Part shown: piece by piece, positions 1 to 13,562 of the stretch
How the letters are laid out: every line of letters begins with the position of its first letter
Position numbering within the stretch: position 1 is the stretch's first letter
DNA from: Strongyloides papillosus
Lineage: Eukaryota > Nematoda > Chromadorea > Rhabditida > Strongyloididae
Direction of reading: 5' to 3'
DNA: 64,000 bases
NCBI GenBank assembly: GCA_005656395.1
Contig: SRSI01000023.1
Location: 620,001-684,000, forward strand
Translations under genes and position numbers: made by a program
Notes under the pieces: generated by a model
Database searches by the model: none
What the model was told of the DNA's origin: nothing
The model's input: the letters and a program-made list of their open reading frames with translations, nothing else

Positions 1-2815
1 GACATATAAATAATAATTAACGATAGATATTTTTGTAAAATGAGTTAATATAAAACAATTTATTTCTTTAATTTATTATTCAAAAGTAGTAGTAAGAAAT
101 ATCAAAAATACAGATAAAAACTCTTTGTTTAAAAAATTTTTGTGATAAAAATACCATTTTCATAAATTCAAATTTGTATTAAATTTAGGTAAATATAAAG
201 AATATTTTTAATAAAAAATTTAACAAAATCATGAGTTTAACAATGTTCTATCGATTGAATAAAACATTATTTATAAAAAAACTTATGATCAGAAAATTTA
301 TGAGTAATTATTAAAATCTTTTTAATGTCAAACATTTTAACAGCTATTTTAACATATTCATGTTAAAAATGAACGATTTCGTTTGTTTTGTAGCATATCC
401 CAAAAAACCAATAGAAAATAGATTAAGTTTTTGTGGTTACCTGTTCTAGAAGATAAAACAATATTTTTATTTATCAAGACCAATCAAACACAGATAAATG
501 GCCAACTAGGGATAAAAATTATTCCTACTAAATTTTACTTAGTTATTATAAATCACCTGATCTCTAAAAAAAATCCAGAGATTCTCTTTTTTAGTCTATG
601 TTATCCCTAGCGGTCTGAAATATAATATAATTATTACTAGTTATGGAACATATCTTAAATTGTACTTTTAATAATTACAACAAGTAATTAAACAAAATTA
701 TAAAGTTTTAAATTTATTTTCAGAAACTCATTCATTTTTCTATTGTTTTAAGAGTGCATTAATTTAAAACGAAAAGAAATTTTAAACTACCATAATTAAC
801 TCAATAACTTCAAAAAACCAAGTAGATATTTTAGCAATATAAAAAAAACTCATTTATAAAAACTGTTAAAAGATTAAAATAATCAATTAAAGACAACGAA
901 ATTACAGAAAAAAAGTAAAGTAGATATTTGATTAATAAACTTAAGAATAAAATTTTAAACTTTAGGATCTTTTTATAGCCAAACCGTCGCATTAGTGATA
1001 GTTATGGGATACTTTTAATGCTTCATCCTATTAAATATCCCCTATCTCAACTTTGAAAGTATCATATCATGTAGAAATATAAATCACTGTAATTGCTCTA
1101 ATTATAATTTCCTAAATACATAAACCAATTTTATTTTTTTCTTAAAAAACTATTTGAAAACATTAAATAAACATTTTTTTAAATAGAATGAACTATCATA
1201 ATCTGTAATATTCTAATTTGCAGTTCAATAAGTTCATTAAAAATTTTTATCGTACATTTTTAAAATCGTTTTGTAGAAATTAAACTATTTTAATATTCAT
1301 GTTTGAATAATTTTAATGCGCAAATTTGTATATCTTTAAAAAAAATATGAAAAAACATTAGACACTTCACACTGCTAACACGCAATATTAAAAATGGGAT
1401 TCTGCAAAAATGGTGATTTTCCGCGTCGTTTTTGTTAAATCTCATATCTTCGAGGCGCATTGTAAAAATGATATTAAAAGTTTTTCTATTATTATTTTTA
1501 TTAAAAATTAGGTATTTGCTTTTTTAAAAATTTTACTTATCTGAAACTTCAAATTTTTTTTTATGTCTTTAAAGATCATCTTTTAAAATTAAGCTTAAAA
1601 AAGTCATAAGACACTTTTGCATTTTTGTTAATTGCAAATAATAACTTCTAAATATTTTAATTTTACAAAAAAGCAACTACTAAAATTATATTTTAAACTA
1701 TTGTAGTTTGCAAGATTTGACAACTAAAGATTTTCGTTATTATGTTATGAAATTTTTACACTTAATGTGGCAGTAAATTGTTTATATAAATGATCTTGGT
1801 TAAAATATTAACAGCTTTCACATAAAGTTGACTTTTAATAATGTACTTCATAATATATTATAAAAAACAAATTAGATTCTAAGACGGGCAAGTAAAAATT
1901 TTAAAGACATTTTATTTGAGTGATGCAAGAAACAAGAGAGATATATTTTATTCAACACAGTAGATATAGATAATTACAGATATAAAACAATTTAATATAA
2001 TTAAGTGTTTTTATAATTAGGCCTTCTAAAATAAAGAGTAATACAAATACAATATAGTGAAAAAGCTTACAGTTTTCAGATCCGAGGGTTTGTAGTACTA
2101 ACAGAATAACAGGGTTAGGGTAGACAAATCAACATTTAAAATACAAATTCAGATTGTAAAACAATATGATTAAATATAGAAAACACAATATAACATTAAA
2201 ATGAACAACTATTTCAGATCTGATAACCTATAAACATTAAGAAAAAAATTTCTAAAAGTAACTATTAATAAAGTTTAAGATTGTGTTCTTCTCAGATTCT
2301 AGATAAATTCTATGCATACAGCAAAGGACTTTAGAGAATATAAGTTAAAATTTAAATATAATATTCGATAAGAATAAATAGTTTTACTGACATTATATCA
2401 TAAAAAATACCAAAATTAAAAAAGTTGCTTTACTTCAAAATGACAAAAATATATTTTTTTCAGAAAAACGGCAAATTTTATCGACAATCTAATATCTTGC
2501 GTCGTTTATAAAATTTTTTTGCCAATTGGTATTTTTAAGATTTGAATAAAATTGAATTTTTTTTGGTGGGGCAATTTATTACATTTTATCAAAATTTGTA
2601 TTTTTATTGTGTAAAATTGTCTATGAAAAAATATTCAACAATTAAAATTTCAATCTGTTATAATAATAATTTTTTGTTAATTGCACGGTTTCTTTTGTAG
2701 TTATTAATTTGCTTTTATCTAATAAAATTTATTATTATCTGATTTACTTAAACTTAATTATTTAATATTAAAACAATAGTTTAAAAAATACATATAAAAA
2801 TATTAATATATAAGC
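1..2815. other. Gene-free AT-rich region
   Basis: No reading frame with recognisable protein character was found on either strand. The stretch consists of homopolymer-rich AT sequence. Around 2520-2810 it resembles, in the same orientation, the sequence at about 7450-7860 (shared words around ATTTATTACATTTTA and TTTACTTAAACTTAATTA), so part of it is old repeat. A small inverted repeat lies at 506-610. Confidence 0.6.
506..610. repeat. Short inverted repeat, possible MITE
   Basis: CTAGGGATAA at 506-515 is matched exactly in inverse at 601-610 (TTATCCCTAG). The inside contains a weaker A-run/T-run hairpin around 566-594. No target-site duplication could be assigned, so transposon origin is a guess. 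Confidence 0.3.
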
Positions 2816-4896
2816 TGACCCGTTTATGACTCTTCAGATATTCGCAAAAATAACTTTATTTTAATTATACTAATATGGTATTAAAGCTATTTTGTAGCCA
2901 AAATACATATCACTATAATTTTAAAATCTAAAAAGAAATCTGGACTTTGTGTGAATCAATGAATTTTAAAAATTAAGCTACAATCTTAAGCTTTAAAGGA
3001 GTATAACTTTTCTATACTGAAAGATATTATTATGGATGTGATAGTTGTGAAGAAGTAGCTTCTTTTCTACATATTCGCAAAATGTCACGGACATAGAAGT
3101 CTAATAGCAATGTTTAATTTTTTAATAAAGAAATAAACCTTGGATTTATTTTAAAAATTTAAAGTTTTTAACTTGAAAATTCTAATGTGATAACTTTAAA
3201 AAAAATGTTTCATTATTCTGTTAGAGTAAATGAAGCTTTTTTCAACAAATATAGTTTCATTAATTATAATTGATTTTAAAGAAATTAATGATTTGTAAGA
3301 AATCACCATTATCATACTTTTGGTGAAAAAGCGAATTTAAATACTGTTTTTCAAATACTATGATGCTAATTACTATTATTAAAATTACATGAATTTATTA
3401 GTTAACATAATATTCACTCCAAATATATTGAGTCATAATTTGAATACAAGTTGCTAATTTTTTTGTTTTTTAACAAAATTGTCCTATATTATGACATAAC
3501 GTAGTTTAAAACATTCTTTGTATGTAAGTGGCAATAAATAGATGTTTTATAAATTTATTAGAATGTACGGCAATTTTGTATTACATACAAATATATTTTT
3601 CCTTAGTTTATGTTTAAAAAACAACTAGAGATTTAATAAGTATATTAAACTTAATAATACTAGCTTATAAGAAGACTACTTTTGTTTTTAAGGCACAATG
3701 CAGTATGATATGTTGCAATATACAACAAATGTAATAATTTACAACTTATTGACAACTATTACGACACAAACTACCGGGTGGTCGGCCAATTTCTCCCTTC
3801 TGTGAGAAATTTCGTAGTCATCATTCCAAATATTTAAGAATTTAATTTTTAAATCTAATAAAAATTTGCAGTAATTTTTCGTAAAATCAAGTACATAGTT
3901 TTATTTGACTTTTAAGATAATATATTTTTACATTAAAATAATTTTAAAATTCTTTTACATATCAAATATTTGTAAAAAAAATTAATTACTGGTACAACAA
4001 AAGTACTCCTAAACGGAAAATAGGTTAACAAAGTATTGTCACAGGGAGAAATTGGCCGGCTACCCGGTATTTTATTCGCTCTTTTAAGTATATTATTTTA
4101 TTGAGTGTAACTTATTTGATTATGTATTGTCCAAAAAACTATATTATTTATTATAACTCAAACTTTTTAAAAAATAGTTTTTCAATATTTCTACATCAAT
4201 TACTACAACTTCACATTATTTTTCATAGCTATAACTCTAAAAGAATATTTCACGTATTTTTTATAAAGTATCGCGATTTTGATCTTATTTTTATATATTG
4301 ATGTTTTAAATGCGAACAACTAATCAGCAATGATAAAATCTAATTATAAATACATTTGTTAATAAAATATTTTTGATGCCAAAAAATTAAATAAAATTGT
4401 ATACTTTCTCTAATTGCTAAAAATACTGTGATAATAGCCAATATTTGACTAATCACAATTTTCTTTAAACCTAATTGTAGTTAACAGTGCTATACACATT
4501 CGATAGATATTTATTTACTCTATCAGAACAACAAAAGTGCATTTTTAAAATCATCTTATCAAGATTTTATTGTAAAAAAAGATAAAAAATTCAACATTGT
4601 TATTAAAATTTTATGTTTATGGTACTTTAGAAATAGATATAAAAGAAGTTGTTGTTTCATAATTAACAAAGATCAAAGCAATATTCTTTCATATTAAAAA
4701 GTAATATTCACTTGAATTCAAAAATTTTACTTTAATTTCAAAGACTCACAACCACGCTCAGAATTAATATTTCTTTATAAAATTTGTGAAACAATAATGG
4801 TATTAATTGGGGTACAAGATAGTTATAATACTACATTTTTATTCTAAAAATGAACAATATCCATATGCAAATATTTGGAAAGCTCTAAACGGGTTA
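2816..4896. mobile_element. Old long-inverted-repeat (foldback) element
   Basis: The ends are inverted relative to each other: TGACCCGTTTA followed by a TTCAGATATTCGCA block on the left, and a TGCAAATATTTGGAA block followed by TAAACGGGTTA on the right. Inside the right arm at 4497-4530 is the family core (CATTCGATAGA, then ACTCTATCAGAA), and the left arm has its partner at about 3217-3236. It matches, in the same direction, the relic at 31.3-32.6 kb, and inversely the one at 12.06-13.56 kb. It encodes no protein. It is about 1.8 kb once the nested MITE at 3774-4067 is removed. It is clearly diverged and therefore old. Confidence 0.6.
3774..4067. mobile_element. 294-bp MITE with ~30-bp TIRs and TA duplication
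   Basis: The left end reads CCGGGTGGTCGGCCAATTTC and the right end carries its imperfect inverse (GAAATTGGCCGGCTACCCGG). The similarity extends over about 30 bases, through CTCCCTTCTGTGA and its inverse TCACAGGGAG. The dinucleotide TA flanks both ends (3772-3773 and 4068-4069). It sits inside the older element at 2816-4896. The TA target and non-coding interior fit a Tc1/mariner-type non-autonomous element. Confidence 0.7.
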
Positions 4897-5616
4897 TTCT
4901 TTATTTTTATTTATTGTATGAAACCAATTTGAATATGTTTTACATTGAAAAGAATGATAAGATAAGAGTTAGAATGGCAAAAAAAATTTTTTATAATTTG
5001 TTTTTTAAGAAAGTGAATGACAAAATAAATTATTTGAACGATAATTATTGTCGAGTGGAACCATAAAATTGTTTTTGTAAACAATTTAATAGTGTGCATG
5101 ATAGAGTCAACAAAGTTTCACATTGTCTTAAATTCAAAATAAATATAAAAGTTTTCAAACTGTACACTGATTGCTTCGAAAGCCAATCTTTGATGTTAAA
5201 ATATAGAAGTAAAATGTAGATTTCCAATAAACTACTTAAAAATATTTCGCTAACTCGATTTTATTTATAAATTTAAATTTATTATACAATCTACTTTCTA
5301 ATGCCAAATGTTAATTTGCTATACATATAGTAAATTATTTCTTATAAACTTATATTTTATTGTTTTATGCCTATATGTTGTTACGTTTGAGTTGATCTAA
5401 AGCTTTACTATATGTTACAATTAATCGTTCATTCTTTTTATTACTACTTAATATTAAGGAAAATCTTTTAAAAAGTACTTATTTAATAAAAATATGATTT
5501 TTATAATGTTGAAACTTTTCTAATCTGCAACAAAAAGGGTAGTAATATTTACTTATACTTATATTTGTTGTTCATTGTTATTCAGAAATTAAATATTTGT
5601 TTTCTATAATTTTTGG
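4897..5616. other. Intergenic region upstream of TTL-like gene
   Basis: No supported gene. The last ~150 bases are similar to the sequence upstream of the paralogue at 57459 (shared TATATTTGTTGTTC and AAATATTT blocks), so the 5' flank was duplicated together with the gene. Confidence 0.5.
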
Positions 5617-5624
5617 TATTTAAA
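5617..5624 (+). promoter_or_regulatory. TATTTAAA promoter box of TTL-like gene
   Basis: TATTTAAA starts 48 nt before the ATG at 5665. The same box occurs 48, 48 and 49 nt before the ATGs of the paralogues at 57459, 48228 and 51110, followed in each by a conserved ATTTTATT-rich block. A TATA-like core promoter element is the simplest reading. Confidence 0.5.
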
Positions 5625-5664
5625 CGAATTTTATTCTTAAAATATTAAATCAGAACATTCAAAA

Positions 5665-6130
5665 ATGAGATTTTTTAAAACATTAATAATATTTGTAATT
5701 ATTTTAATATCTAAATATATTGAATGTCAGTGGGGATACATATCTGGATACACAGTTAAATTTACTGTAAATTCTAAGTGTCTTTGTGATTCTGAAAATA
5801 TTTTCCTAAAATTAGGTGTTAAAGGGCATCCAAAGGTAACCTACAATACAACAGAGGGAAGTTGCGGAAGTGTTTACGAACTTGTTGGAACAGGAGTACC
5901 ATTTGAACATCTAGATTGTAAGTAAATGTATAGAAAAATAATTTATTTATTTTAAAGTTCTTATGGTGACTACTACTCATAATTGTCAAAAAAAGTTTAA
6001 AAAAACCAAAACACATGCTAATTCAGATTGTTATAGAAAATACTATGGAAAAAAATATTACACGTATAATTGTGATGAAAGGTCACATCTTATTAAAGAT
6101 AAACATCTTAGCAGAAAAAAACAATTTTAA
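5665..6130 (+). CDS. Secreted TTL-like protein, two exons
   Basis: Exon 1 is 5665-5917, exon 2 is 5958-6130, and the intron is 40 nt (GTAAGT...TTTAAAG), giving about 141 aa. The first ~20 residues (MRFFKTLIIFVIILIS...) form a signal peptide. The mature part has Cys pairs (KCLC; SCG), then after the splice TTTHNC and CYRKYY, and a lysine-rich tail. Order and spacing recall the transthyretin-like family (a Cys near the start, a hydrophobic strand, then a His-x-Cys strand followed by a Cys-x-Arg-Lys), but the match is distant and judged by eye. In nematodes this family is secreted and often expanded; the precise role of this member is unknown. The intron phase (1) and position match the three other intact paralogues in the window. 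Translating the unspliced exon alone would give a truncated 86-aa product. Confidence 0.7.
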
Positions 6131-7559
6131 TAATAATTTAATTTGACTTAATAACTGCTAAAAATTACAATTTTCTCTTTGTTATTTTTGGAATGACAAT
6201 TTACAATTATTCTGAAGAGTACATTCAAAAAATAATTTATTTCAAAAAACGCAATAAACTGTTTGTGCCGTAATACTTGTCAATAAGTTGTAAATTATTA
6301 AATTTGCTGTATATTACAACATATCATACAGCATTGTGTCTTAAAGACAAACATTATCTCTTTATATAGTCAGTTTTATTAATTTTTTAAATTTATTTAA
6401 TATTTTTTAGACATTTTTTTTATATATTTTCTACATTTTTAACTTATATTTTTTATACTTTTTTATATATTTTCGACATTTTTAATTTATATTTTCTAAT
6501 TTTTATAATCGTTATTTACATTTAATTTTTAATAAAAGTTAAACAAAGTAAATTCTAATTGTTCTTAAAACATAAACTAAGAATAATATATTCATACACA
6601 GAAAAAAAATGGGAAAAATTTTGACAAATCTATCTGAAATGGAAAAAGTTTTCCCACCTATTAAAAAAATCAACATTTATTCAAATTTTAAAATTATCCA
6701 GCAACAGCAAAAATGTTTTAAACGACGAAAAATATTTGGTTGTCGCAGAATTTTGCTGTTTCTTTCACAAAATTATATATGTTTTATATTTTAAATAATA
6801 TAACTTTTATTTAATCTTAATGTTTTTGATATAACGCTAATCTTAGGGTCTAATTTTTTTCTAATATACATGAAACATGTTATTATAACTCAATTTCGTG
6901 TAAAGTTGTTAAGTTTTAACAAAAATCATTGTCCTAAACAATTCACTGGCAACAATAAATATAAAAAAATCATAGTAATAATAACAAAAAGGCAAAAATT
7001 GTTATTTAACCACACAAAGCATTAATAATTAAAAATATTTTCTTAGTATTTGTTCTTATATTAAGTTTAAATATGTAGAAGATATTTTTTACCATAGATA
7101 AAAATGCATATAATATTATAACTTTTCATAGATTTAATTTTTTAAACAGGGTTATTAAAAGTCATTAGAGAAATTTTTCGGCTTTTAGAAGAGTGTAATT
7201 TTATAATAAAAAGTGTAATTATTAATAACTCAAACTATTTAAGCTTATTAATAAAAATATTTTGGTATGTTCAGAATTGCTTTTTACAAAAGCATTTATA
7301 ATCTCACATAAAATTAAATTCTAATCTTATATTTAAAAAAGTATTTGTAGAAAACAGTCTAAGTTTTAAAATACCAATAAATATAAAAAATATTATAAAC
7401 TTATTTCAATAACTAATTAATTATCGCTTTAATTTCTATGTACCATATAATTGAATAAAATTAGTCGCAAATCAAGAAAATTCAAATTTTGTTAGGTGGG
7501 AAAAATTTATTACATTTTACGCAAAAATGCTTCCCAATTTTTTTTTGTGTGTATTATAC
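6131..7559. other. Gene-free AT-rich spacer
   Basis: I see no supported coding sequence. There are local T-rich repeats at 6400-6520 (TATATTTTCTACATTTTTAACTTATATTTT-like units in irregular tandem). The outer limit of the giant inverted repeat falls near the right end. Confidence 0.5.
6400..6520. repeat. Degenerate short tandem repeat
   Basis: Repeated ACATTTTT / TATATATTTTC / AATTTATATTTT units follow one another three to four times with variable spacing. This is low-complexity sequence with no evidence of function. Confidence 0.4.
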
Positions 7560-10500
7560 TCATAAAATTGGTAAATTTATTTTCTATAACCCATTTTAAG
7601 ATTAGTCATTTAATATTGATTTTAAATAAAGTTATGAAACATTAAACATTACTTATTTTTACAAAGTGAAAATAATTTCTTCATTTATTTTTACAAAACA
7701 CTAAAAGCAAATATACAACTACAAATTCTTATTAATAATATTTTATATAATTAAATATTTGATGCTCTTCATTATCACAAATATTAATATTTTTAAATAC
7801 TTAAACTTATTAGCATAATAATTGTTAAAATATTCATTTTAAAGTATTAATAACTATAATTACAATGGATATCTAATAAAGGATCTTATAATATGTTGTA
7901 GAAAAGGATTTATTTACTGAATGAGTATGATATTATAAAAAGTTATTTTGAAAAATTAACAAATCTTAAAATTCTTAGAAAAAAATAGGCATCAAACAAA
8001 TACTTTTAATTATATTATAAATTAATCTTTTTTCACTGATGTTAAAAATATATTTAAAATAGACTTTTAGCTTTCAGATAATTATAATATCATAAAAATA
8101 TGTTGACATTGAAAAGAGTAACACTTTTTTAAATTTAACAAATGACTTCGTTGAATTCCATTATATTTAAATTTTTTCATTGTTTTGTAAATATATTAGA
8201 ATTATTGCTAAAGTAATTTTTACATCTGATACTCGAATCAAGAACATTCAGAATTTTATATCTTAATTTTAAAAGTCTTTTAATCCTATAATTATATTGA
8301 ATTTAAAAGACTTTAGATATTTCATTAGTAATCATTATGAATAAAAATCAAATACTCATACAGTTTATCAATTTTAAAAATTTCATTTATTTTTTACATA
8401 AAAATAAGATTATTATCTGACGATTTTTTTACATATCTTTTAATTAAAACTTTATATGTTTTCATTTAGAATTTGATAGAAAATTTCTTTAATTACTTTA
8501 CCTAGATTATACTGAATTCGAATAAATTCTGGTTTATTAGTTAAGTTTTTAAACGATTTACTTAAGCTTATGAAATATTATTTGCCACAGTTTTATTCAA
8601 AATAAGATATTAAACCAAATGTGTAAAAAAATCAAAATGTTTTTAGTTCGTTATTTTAAAATAGAGATTATTATCAAATATTTTATCTTGGATATGCACA
8701 TTTTAATATTTACATTTTATGAACATTCTGCAATGTTAATTTTATATATCCCTATACTTAAAATCTTTAATACTTTATGGAGGAACTACATATTTTTTAA
8801 TGCTTGGATTTCATAAATTCTTATGTTTATGAATATATAAATTACTTTCGATTTGTGAGAAATATGATTCAAGATAAAATCAAAGCAATTATGTAAGTTT
8901 TTCTTTCTCTAACATACTTTATTCAAAAATTAAATTTTAACAAACGAACAGCAAATTTTGATTAATCAATAATCTTTTTATCAGTTTTAAAGGTAGCACT
9001 GTCTTAATTATTTAAAAATTTTCTACTCTAATTTGTATTAAAACATTCAACAACTGCGGTTATTATTGCAATGATATTCTTATGTTTAATTACCAGAGAG
9101 AAATCATGAATGTATCTTTTAAAAAGGTATTTTATATGAAATGACGTAATTTAACAAGTATATTATAATATTTATTTGATTTAAATAACGTTAGTTTTAT
9201 AGTAACTGAAACGATCAAACTATAGTCGAAATTTATTTATTCTCCTATTTCTGATAAATGATAAAATATTTCTTAATACTCTAAGAATAAACTACCTGTA
9301 CTATTAATACCTAGCTTTGTAATTTAGTAATACAGTACTATCAAAGGTATCGTCTAAAAAATTTTAAACTTTTTATATTAGTAATAAATTAAAAAAAAAT
9401 TTTAAACCAATTTCATTGCGTCCTGTGAAAAAATATTAAAAAAATTTTTTTAGATAGATTTTAAATTTTTGAAATATTTGTTCAGACTATAAATGTAAAC
9501 ATCAGAAATTTTAAAAATGTAGAAAACATGTATTTTTTTAAATTCGCATCTGATATTTATATTGTTGTCACAAAGTCACCTTTTAAAAATCTATCTTAAT
9601 TTTTTAGTAAGATAAAACTCTATGTCACAATATGCGAGAAGAGAATCTAAACATTGTTTGAAACACACAACTTCATTTTAGTGGATCTTTAGCAATAGTT
9701 TTAATTGTGAGAATACAACAGTTGGAACAATAATCTAGATCGTTAATATTCTCTGAAATTCAATATTAAGACATTATTATAAATATAACCTTTAAAATTT
9801 GCAAAGATATAAAGTTTAAAAATAAATCACTATAGTTAATATAAATGTTCAATTTAAATTACCTTGTTTACAGATTGTAAAAAAAATTATAAAAATCAAA
9901 TTTTAACTATAATTTTGAAATGACACATAGGTAGCTTTCCTCCAATGATTTCTATTATTATAATTTACTAGTTTAACTCTTTAATAAAATCTATATTGTT
10001 ATGATTCAATCTTCCTAAAAATTACTGCACACGTTGAATATATAAAGTTTAAATAAACGTAGAATTTATATGTGTTGATATAAAATTGTTTTTTGACATG
10101 ACCATAGTCATAAGTGATCATTTTTTAAATATGGTCCAGATAAAAAAAACAAAAATTTTTTGATAATTTTGAAACAAATTTGTGTTTTTAAAGCAATTTT
10201 ATTAATTTTTTTTAAATTCTAATAGTATCTATAATACTTAATCTATATAACAAATTCCAACTCTAAGTATTGATTTACAAAAATACTAATTTTGTATTTT
10301 CAATTCATTTACATATTGTTAAGTTGTTGTAAAAAAAGTCTTTTTAAAATAAAATTATATTGCTTTAAATACTTATAACTTTTTTATTTTTAAATCCATT
10401 TCTTAACTTTTTCTTTTACCAAAAATATGATTGTTTAGAGTTTTGCTATACATTTTCTTTAAAAAAAATTTCTTCAAAAATAGGACTATTTTTATTATTG

Positions 10501-12059
10501 ATTTTTCGTAAATATAATTTATAATAACTACTATCTTGCAATAAATATAAATTAAGTTTTTATGATAATTAAAAAAAGTTATTTTAGAATTTTTTTACGT
10601 TCTTGATAAATTTTAAAAGTTTTAAAAATCTGAGAAAATTCATAAAAAGAAGAAAATTTTATCAGTAGAGAATTACCTTTTTCAAATAGTTTTCTTATTG
10701 TATAGAATAATAACAAATTAATAGTTTTTTTTAATTATATATTCACGTTGCGTTTATCAAGCTAATAGATTTTTGGAAAATACAAAATAATAAAACATAT
10801 TTAAGAAACAAATTACTACGTATAAAATACAATTTTATATTACATAGAAATTTTGTTTCATTTCTATTATATCATTAATAATATAAACTTATTAAGTGGT
10901 GTTACCCACAACATTTAACACGCGTATATGTAAAAATTGGATTCAAATTTACTTTATAATATTTATAATAATACAGCTTTATGTATTTGATACACGTAAA
11001 TATCCATACACTGTTCCACGTTGCGAAGTAAGAAGTCATTTAATTCCATCTGGTTATAAAACTTAGAAAAAAAGTCTATATTTTACTATTTCATTTTTTT
11101 TATGCTCCTAAAAATTCTAAAGTTAATTGCAAAACATGTAATTTATCTAATTTAAGGTGCTTAATGAAATTCAAAGATTTTGATTAGATTTTACTAATTG
11201 TTTTTTTTTCGATAAAACAGCATTTTTAAGTTTTTGTATATCACTTTTAGCCAAAACAATTTTTTGTAGTAATTAATTAAACAAAGGCTTTATTTTTCAA
11301 TTAAAAATACAAATTGTGTTTATTTCTGTATACTTATTATTCTTTACAAGTTTATTAGAAATTATGTTACACAAATTTAATAAAATAATTTTTATACATA
11401 GTAATTTTGAGAATATTCTACTTATCTGAGAACGTAATTTTTTTTAATAGATTGATAAAATTATTTTTAAAAATCAACATCAAAAACCACACATTTTTTT
11501 ATACAAAATACTTTAACAAATTACTAAAAATAGTAGGCTTAAATTTTTTGTAGATATACTAAGATTGAATAAAAGCATTCAATCTTGTCATAATATGTTA
11601 ATGAAAATATTAACCAAATGTTTTTTATTTGCTTTTTTAAGTTATGAAATGATAGATATTGATTAATACTTTGTGATTAATGACGAATTATAAGAGTGAT
11701 TTTGAGATATTGCATTTAAAAACAAATTGAAATATCATATGAAAATGTGATATAATAAGAAGTATTCAGTAAAAAGGTCACTATCATTTAAATAATTGAA
11801 GCACTTTATTGATTGAAATTTATTCTCAAACAAATAGTAATTTAATCGACATTTCTATAGGTTTTTTTATTCTAATATATAATTAATTTTGTGATTATCT
11901 TAATGAAATCTTACATAAATATATAAATTTCAACTTGTTAATTTATTTCAAAAAATACTTTTTTTCTTCTCAATGTGGTAAAGTCATAACAATAATGAAA
12001 TAAATACTTCAAAATATATAAAACTATTATTAAATTATTTTTTAAAGACTATAAAGAAT

Positions 12060-13560
12060 GGTTAATGTATGAGTCTTCAAATATTTACATTAATAACTTT
12101 GACCATTATTGAAATGCGAATATAATATAAAAACCATTTGTTTTTCATGATACAGAAACATACCATTATTTACTATTGATCTCATAAAAAAATCGACATT
12201 CTAGGCGGAGTTATGAATTATAAAATTTTAGTACACTTTGTTAACTTCAAATTAATGCAACTTCGTAGTATAAATAGACATTATTATAGTTGTTATTGAT
12301 CATAACAAAGCAAATTCTTTTTTTTTATTTCTAAAATATCAAAAATTAAAAAGTATAATACTATATTTTAACAAAGAAAAAAATAGAACTTATTAAGAAC
12401 TAGAATTTATTAAGGTAATTTTTAAAAGTTCTAATATTATTTTAATAGAGTTAATTTTTAATGTTAACTGGACTATATTCCTCAACGTTAAAGATCGGCC
12501 AGCCAACAACTTATCGGTGAACTTCCACGACAACAGAACAACTTTCTTAAAACTTTATTTCAAATTTATTTTTAGATTACAAGATATAAATATAAAAAAA
12601 AAGCTAAACATAATAAACATAATTATACGATATTAAGACACATTCAAATTTACCCTTTTCAGGCTTTTTAGCAATTTCCACCTCCTGGCTTGTTAGTAGA
12701 TTTTAATTGGCAAAATCAAAATAATCTTCTATTGTAAGATCTTCCTTATTTATAGTCTTATTTATCATCGAATTTGAGGCCGCCGTACCTCCAATTAAAT
12801 ATAAATCATTTGATGATTTACTATAGAATAAATATGTGTATATCGAATGAGTATAATACCATTAATTGTAGTAAAATTTGAAGAAAGTTATAATTAGTCA
12901 AACATTAACTATTTTTCAATATTTCTTGTAATTAGAAAAAGTATGCAAATTTTTACTTTTTCAAAATCGACAATGTTTTATTTGCAAAATTATTCACGTT
13001 ATTATTTTATTATTGATTATAAGTTGGTTGCATTCAAACATACAGAGTATGAAAAAGACTAAATATAAGATATTTTTTTGAAAAATGTTTAAAAACGTTC
13101 TTATAAGGTAATATATATGCAAAATAGTGTGAAGTTGTAACAAATAATGGAAAAATAAGGAAAAAATTATTTTTTTTAGTCATTTGAGTAATAAAAGATA
13201 TTACAGTTTTTTGGACAATATGTAACAAGTTATATTATGCTAGTTAACATATGTAAGTGATTATAATAATATTCAGCATCATAAGTGTTTGAAACACAAT
13301 ATTTATAATTTACTTTGTCATTCAAAGTATAATGATGGTAATATTTGACAAGCTATTACTTTTTAAAAATTAATTTTAATTATTGTCACTATACTCATTC
13401 GATAGATACTAATTTATTCTGCAAAAATAATTATGGTGCATTATTAAATAACTTTAAAATTTTTAAAAATTCATGGCTATTTTTCCATTATAAAAAAACT
13501 ATAATTGTTTGACTTTCTATGTTCATGATATTATAGGAAAATATAGAAAAAAGTTAGTTT
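12060..13560. mobile_element. Long-inverted-repeat element relic in left arm
   Basis: The left end has a CTTCAAATATTTACATTAA block like the other old copies. The conserved core recurs at 12440-12450 with 12842-12862 (TATCGAATGAGTATAAT), and at 13388-13410 (ACTCATTCGATAGATA). The right end is cut by the mariner MITE at 13563. It pairs inversely with 31290-32640 and is non-coding. Confidence 0.55.
12454..12832. mobile_element. ~380-bp insertion absent from the other arm
   Basis: The partner arm near 32250 runs through without this block. The flanks look like a degenerate 9-bp duplication (ATAGAGTTA at 12445 and ATAGAATAA at 12833). The interior is less AT-rich than its surroundings (GATCGGCCAGCC; GAGGCCGCCGTACC) and on the minus strand reads partly open (INKTINKEDLTIEDYFDFA), which may be a scrap of a retroelement. 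The class is not identified. Confidence 0.5.
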
Positions 13561-13562
13561 TA

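Larger units (their letters stand above)
7560..13560 (+). repeat. Left arm of giant inverted repeat (~6 kb)
   Basis: This arm is collinear, in inverse, with about 31470-37930. Matching pairs I checked are 7800/37700, 8470/36970, 8831/36600, 9600/35825, 10900/34150, 11560/33500, 12200/32510 and 13390/31700. The coordinate sums stay near 45000 and jump only where one arm carries an extra insertion. Similarity is moderate (many substitutions), so the duplication is old. No gene is preserved in both arms. Its inner ~1.5 kb (from about 12060) is itself a long-inverted-repeat element. Confidence 0.75.

Noticed and set aside
2090..2125. GGGTTAGGGTAG as a telomere-like repeat
   Set aside because: Only one partial unit; the nematode telomere repeat is TTAGGC and no array exists.
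4101..5227. Several overlapping 60-66-codon ORFs
   Set aside because: They lie inside or next to a decayed repeat, overlap on both strands and have Phe/Ile/Asn/Lys composition expected of random AT-rich DNA.
6609..8816. Short ORFs at 6609 and 8619
   Set aside because: No protein-like features; the second lies in the giant inverted repeat and is not preserved in the other arm.
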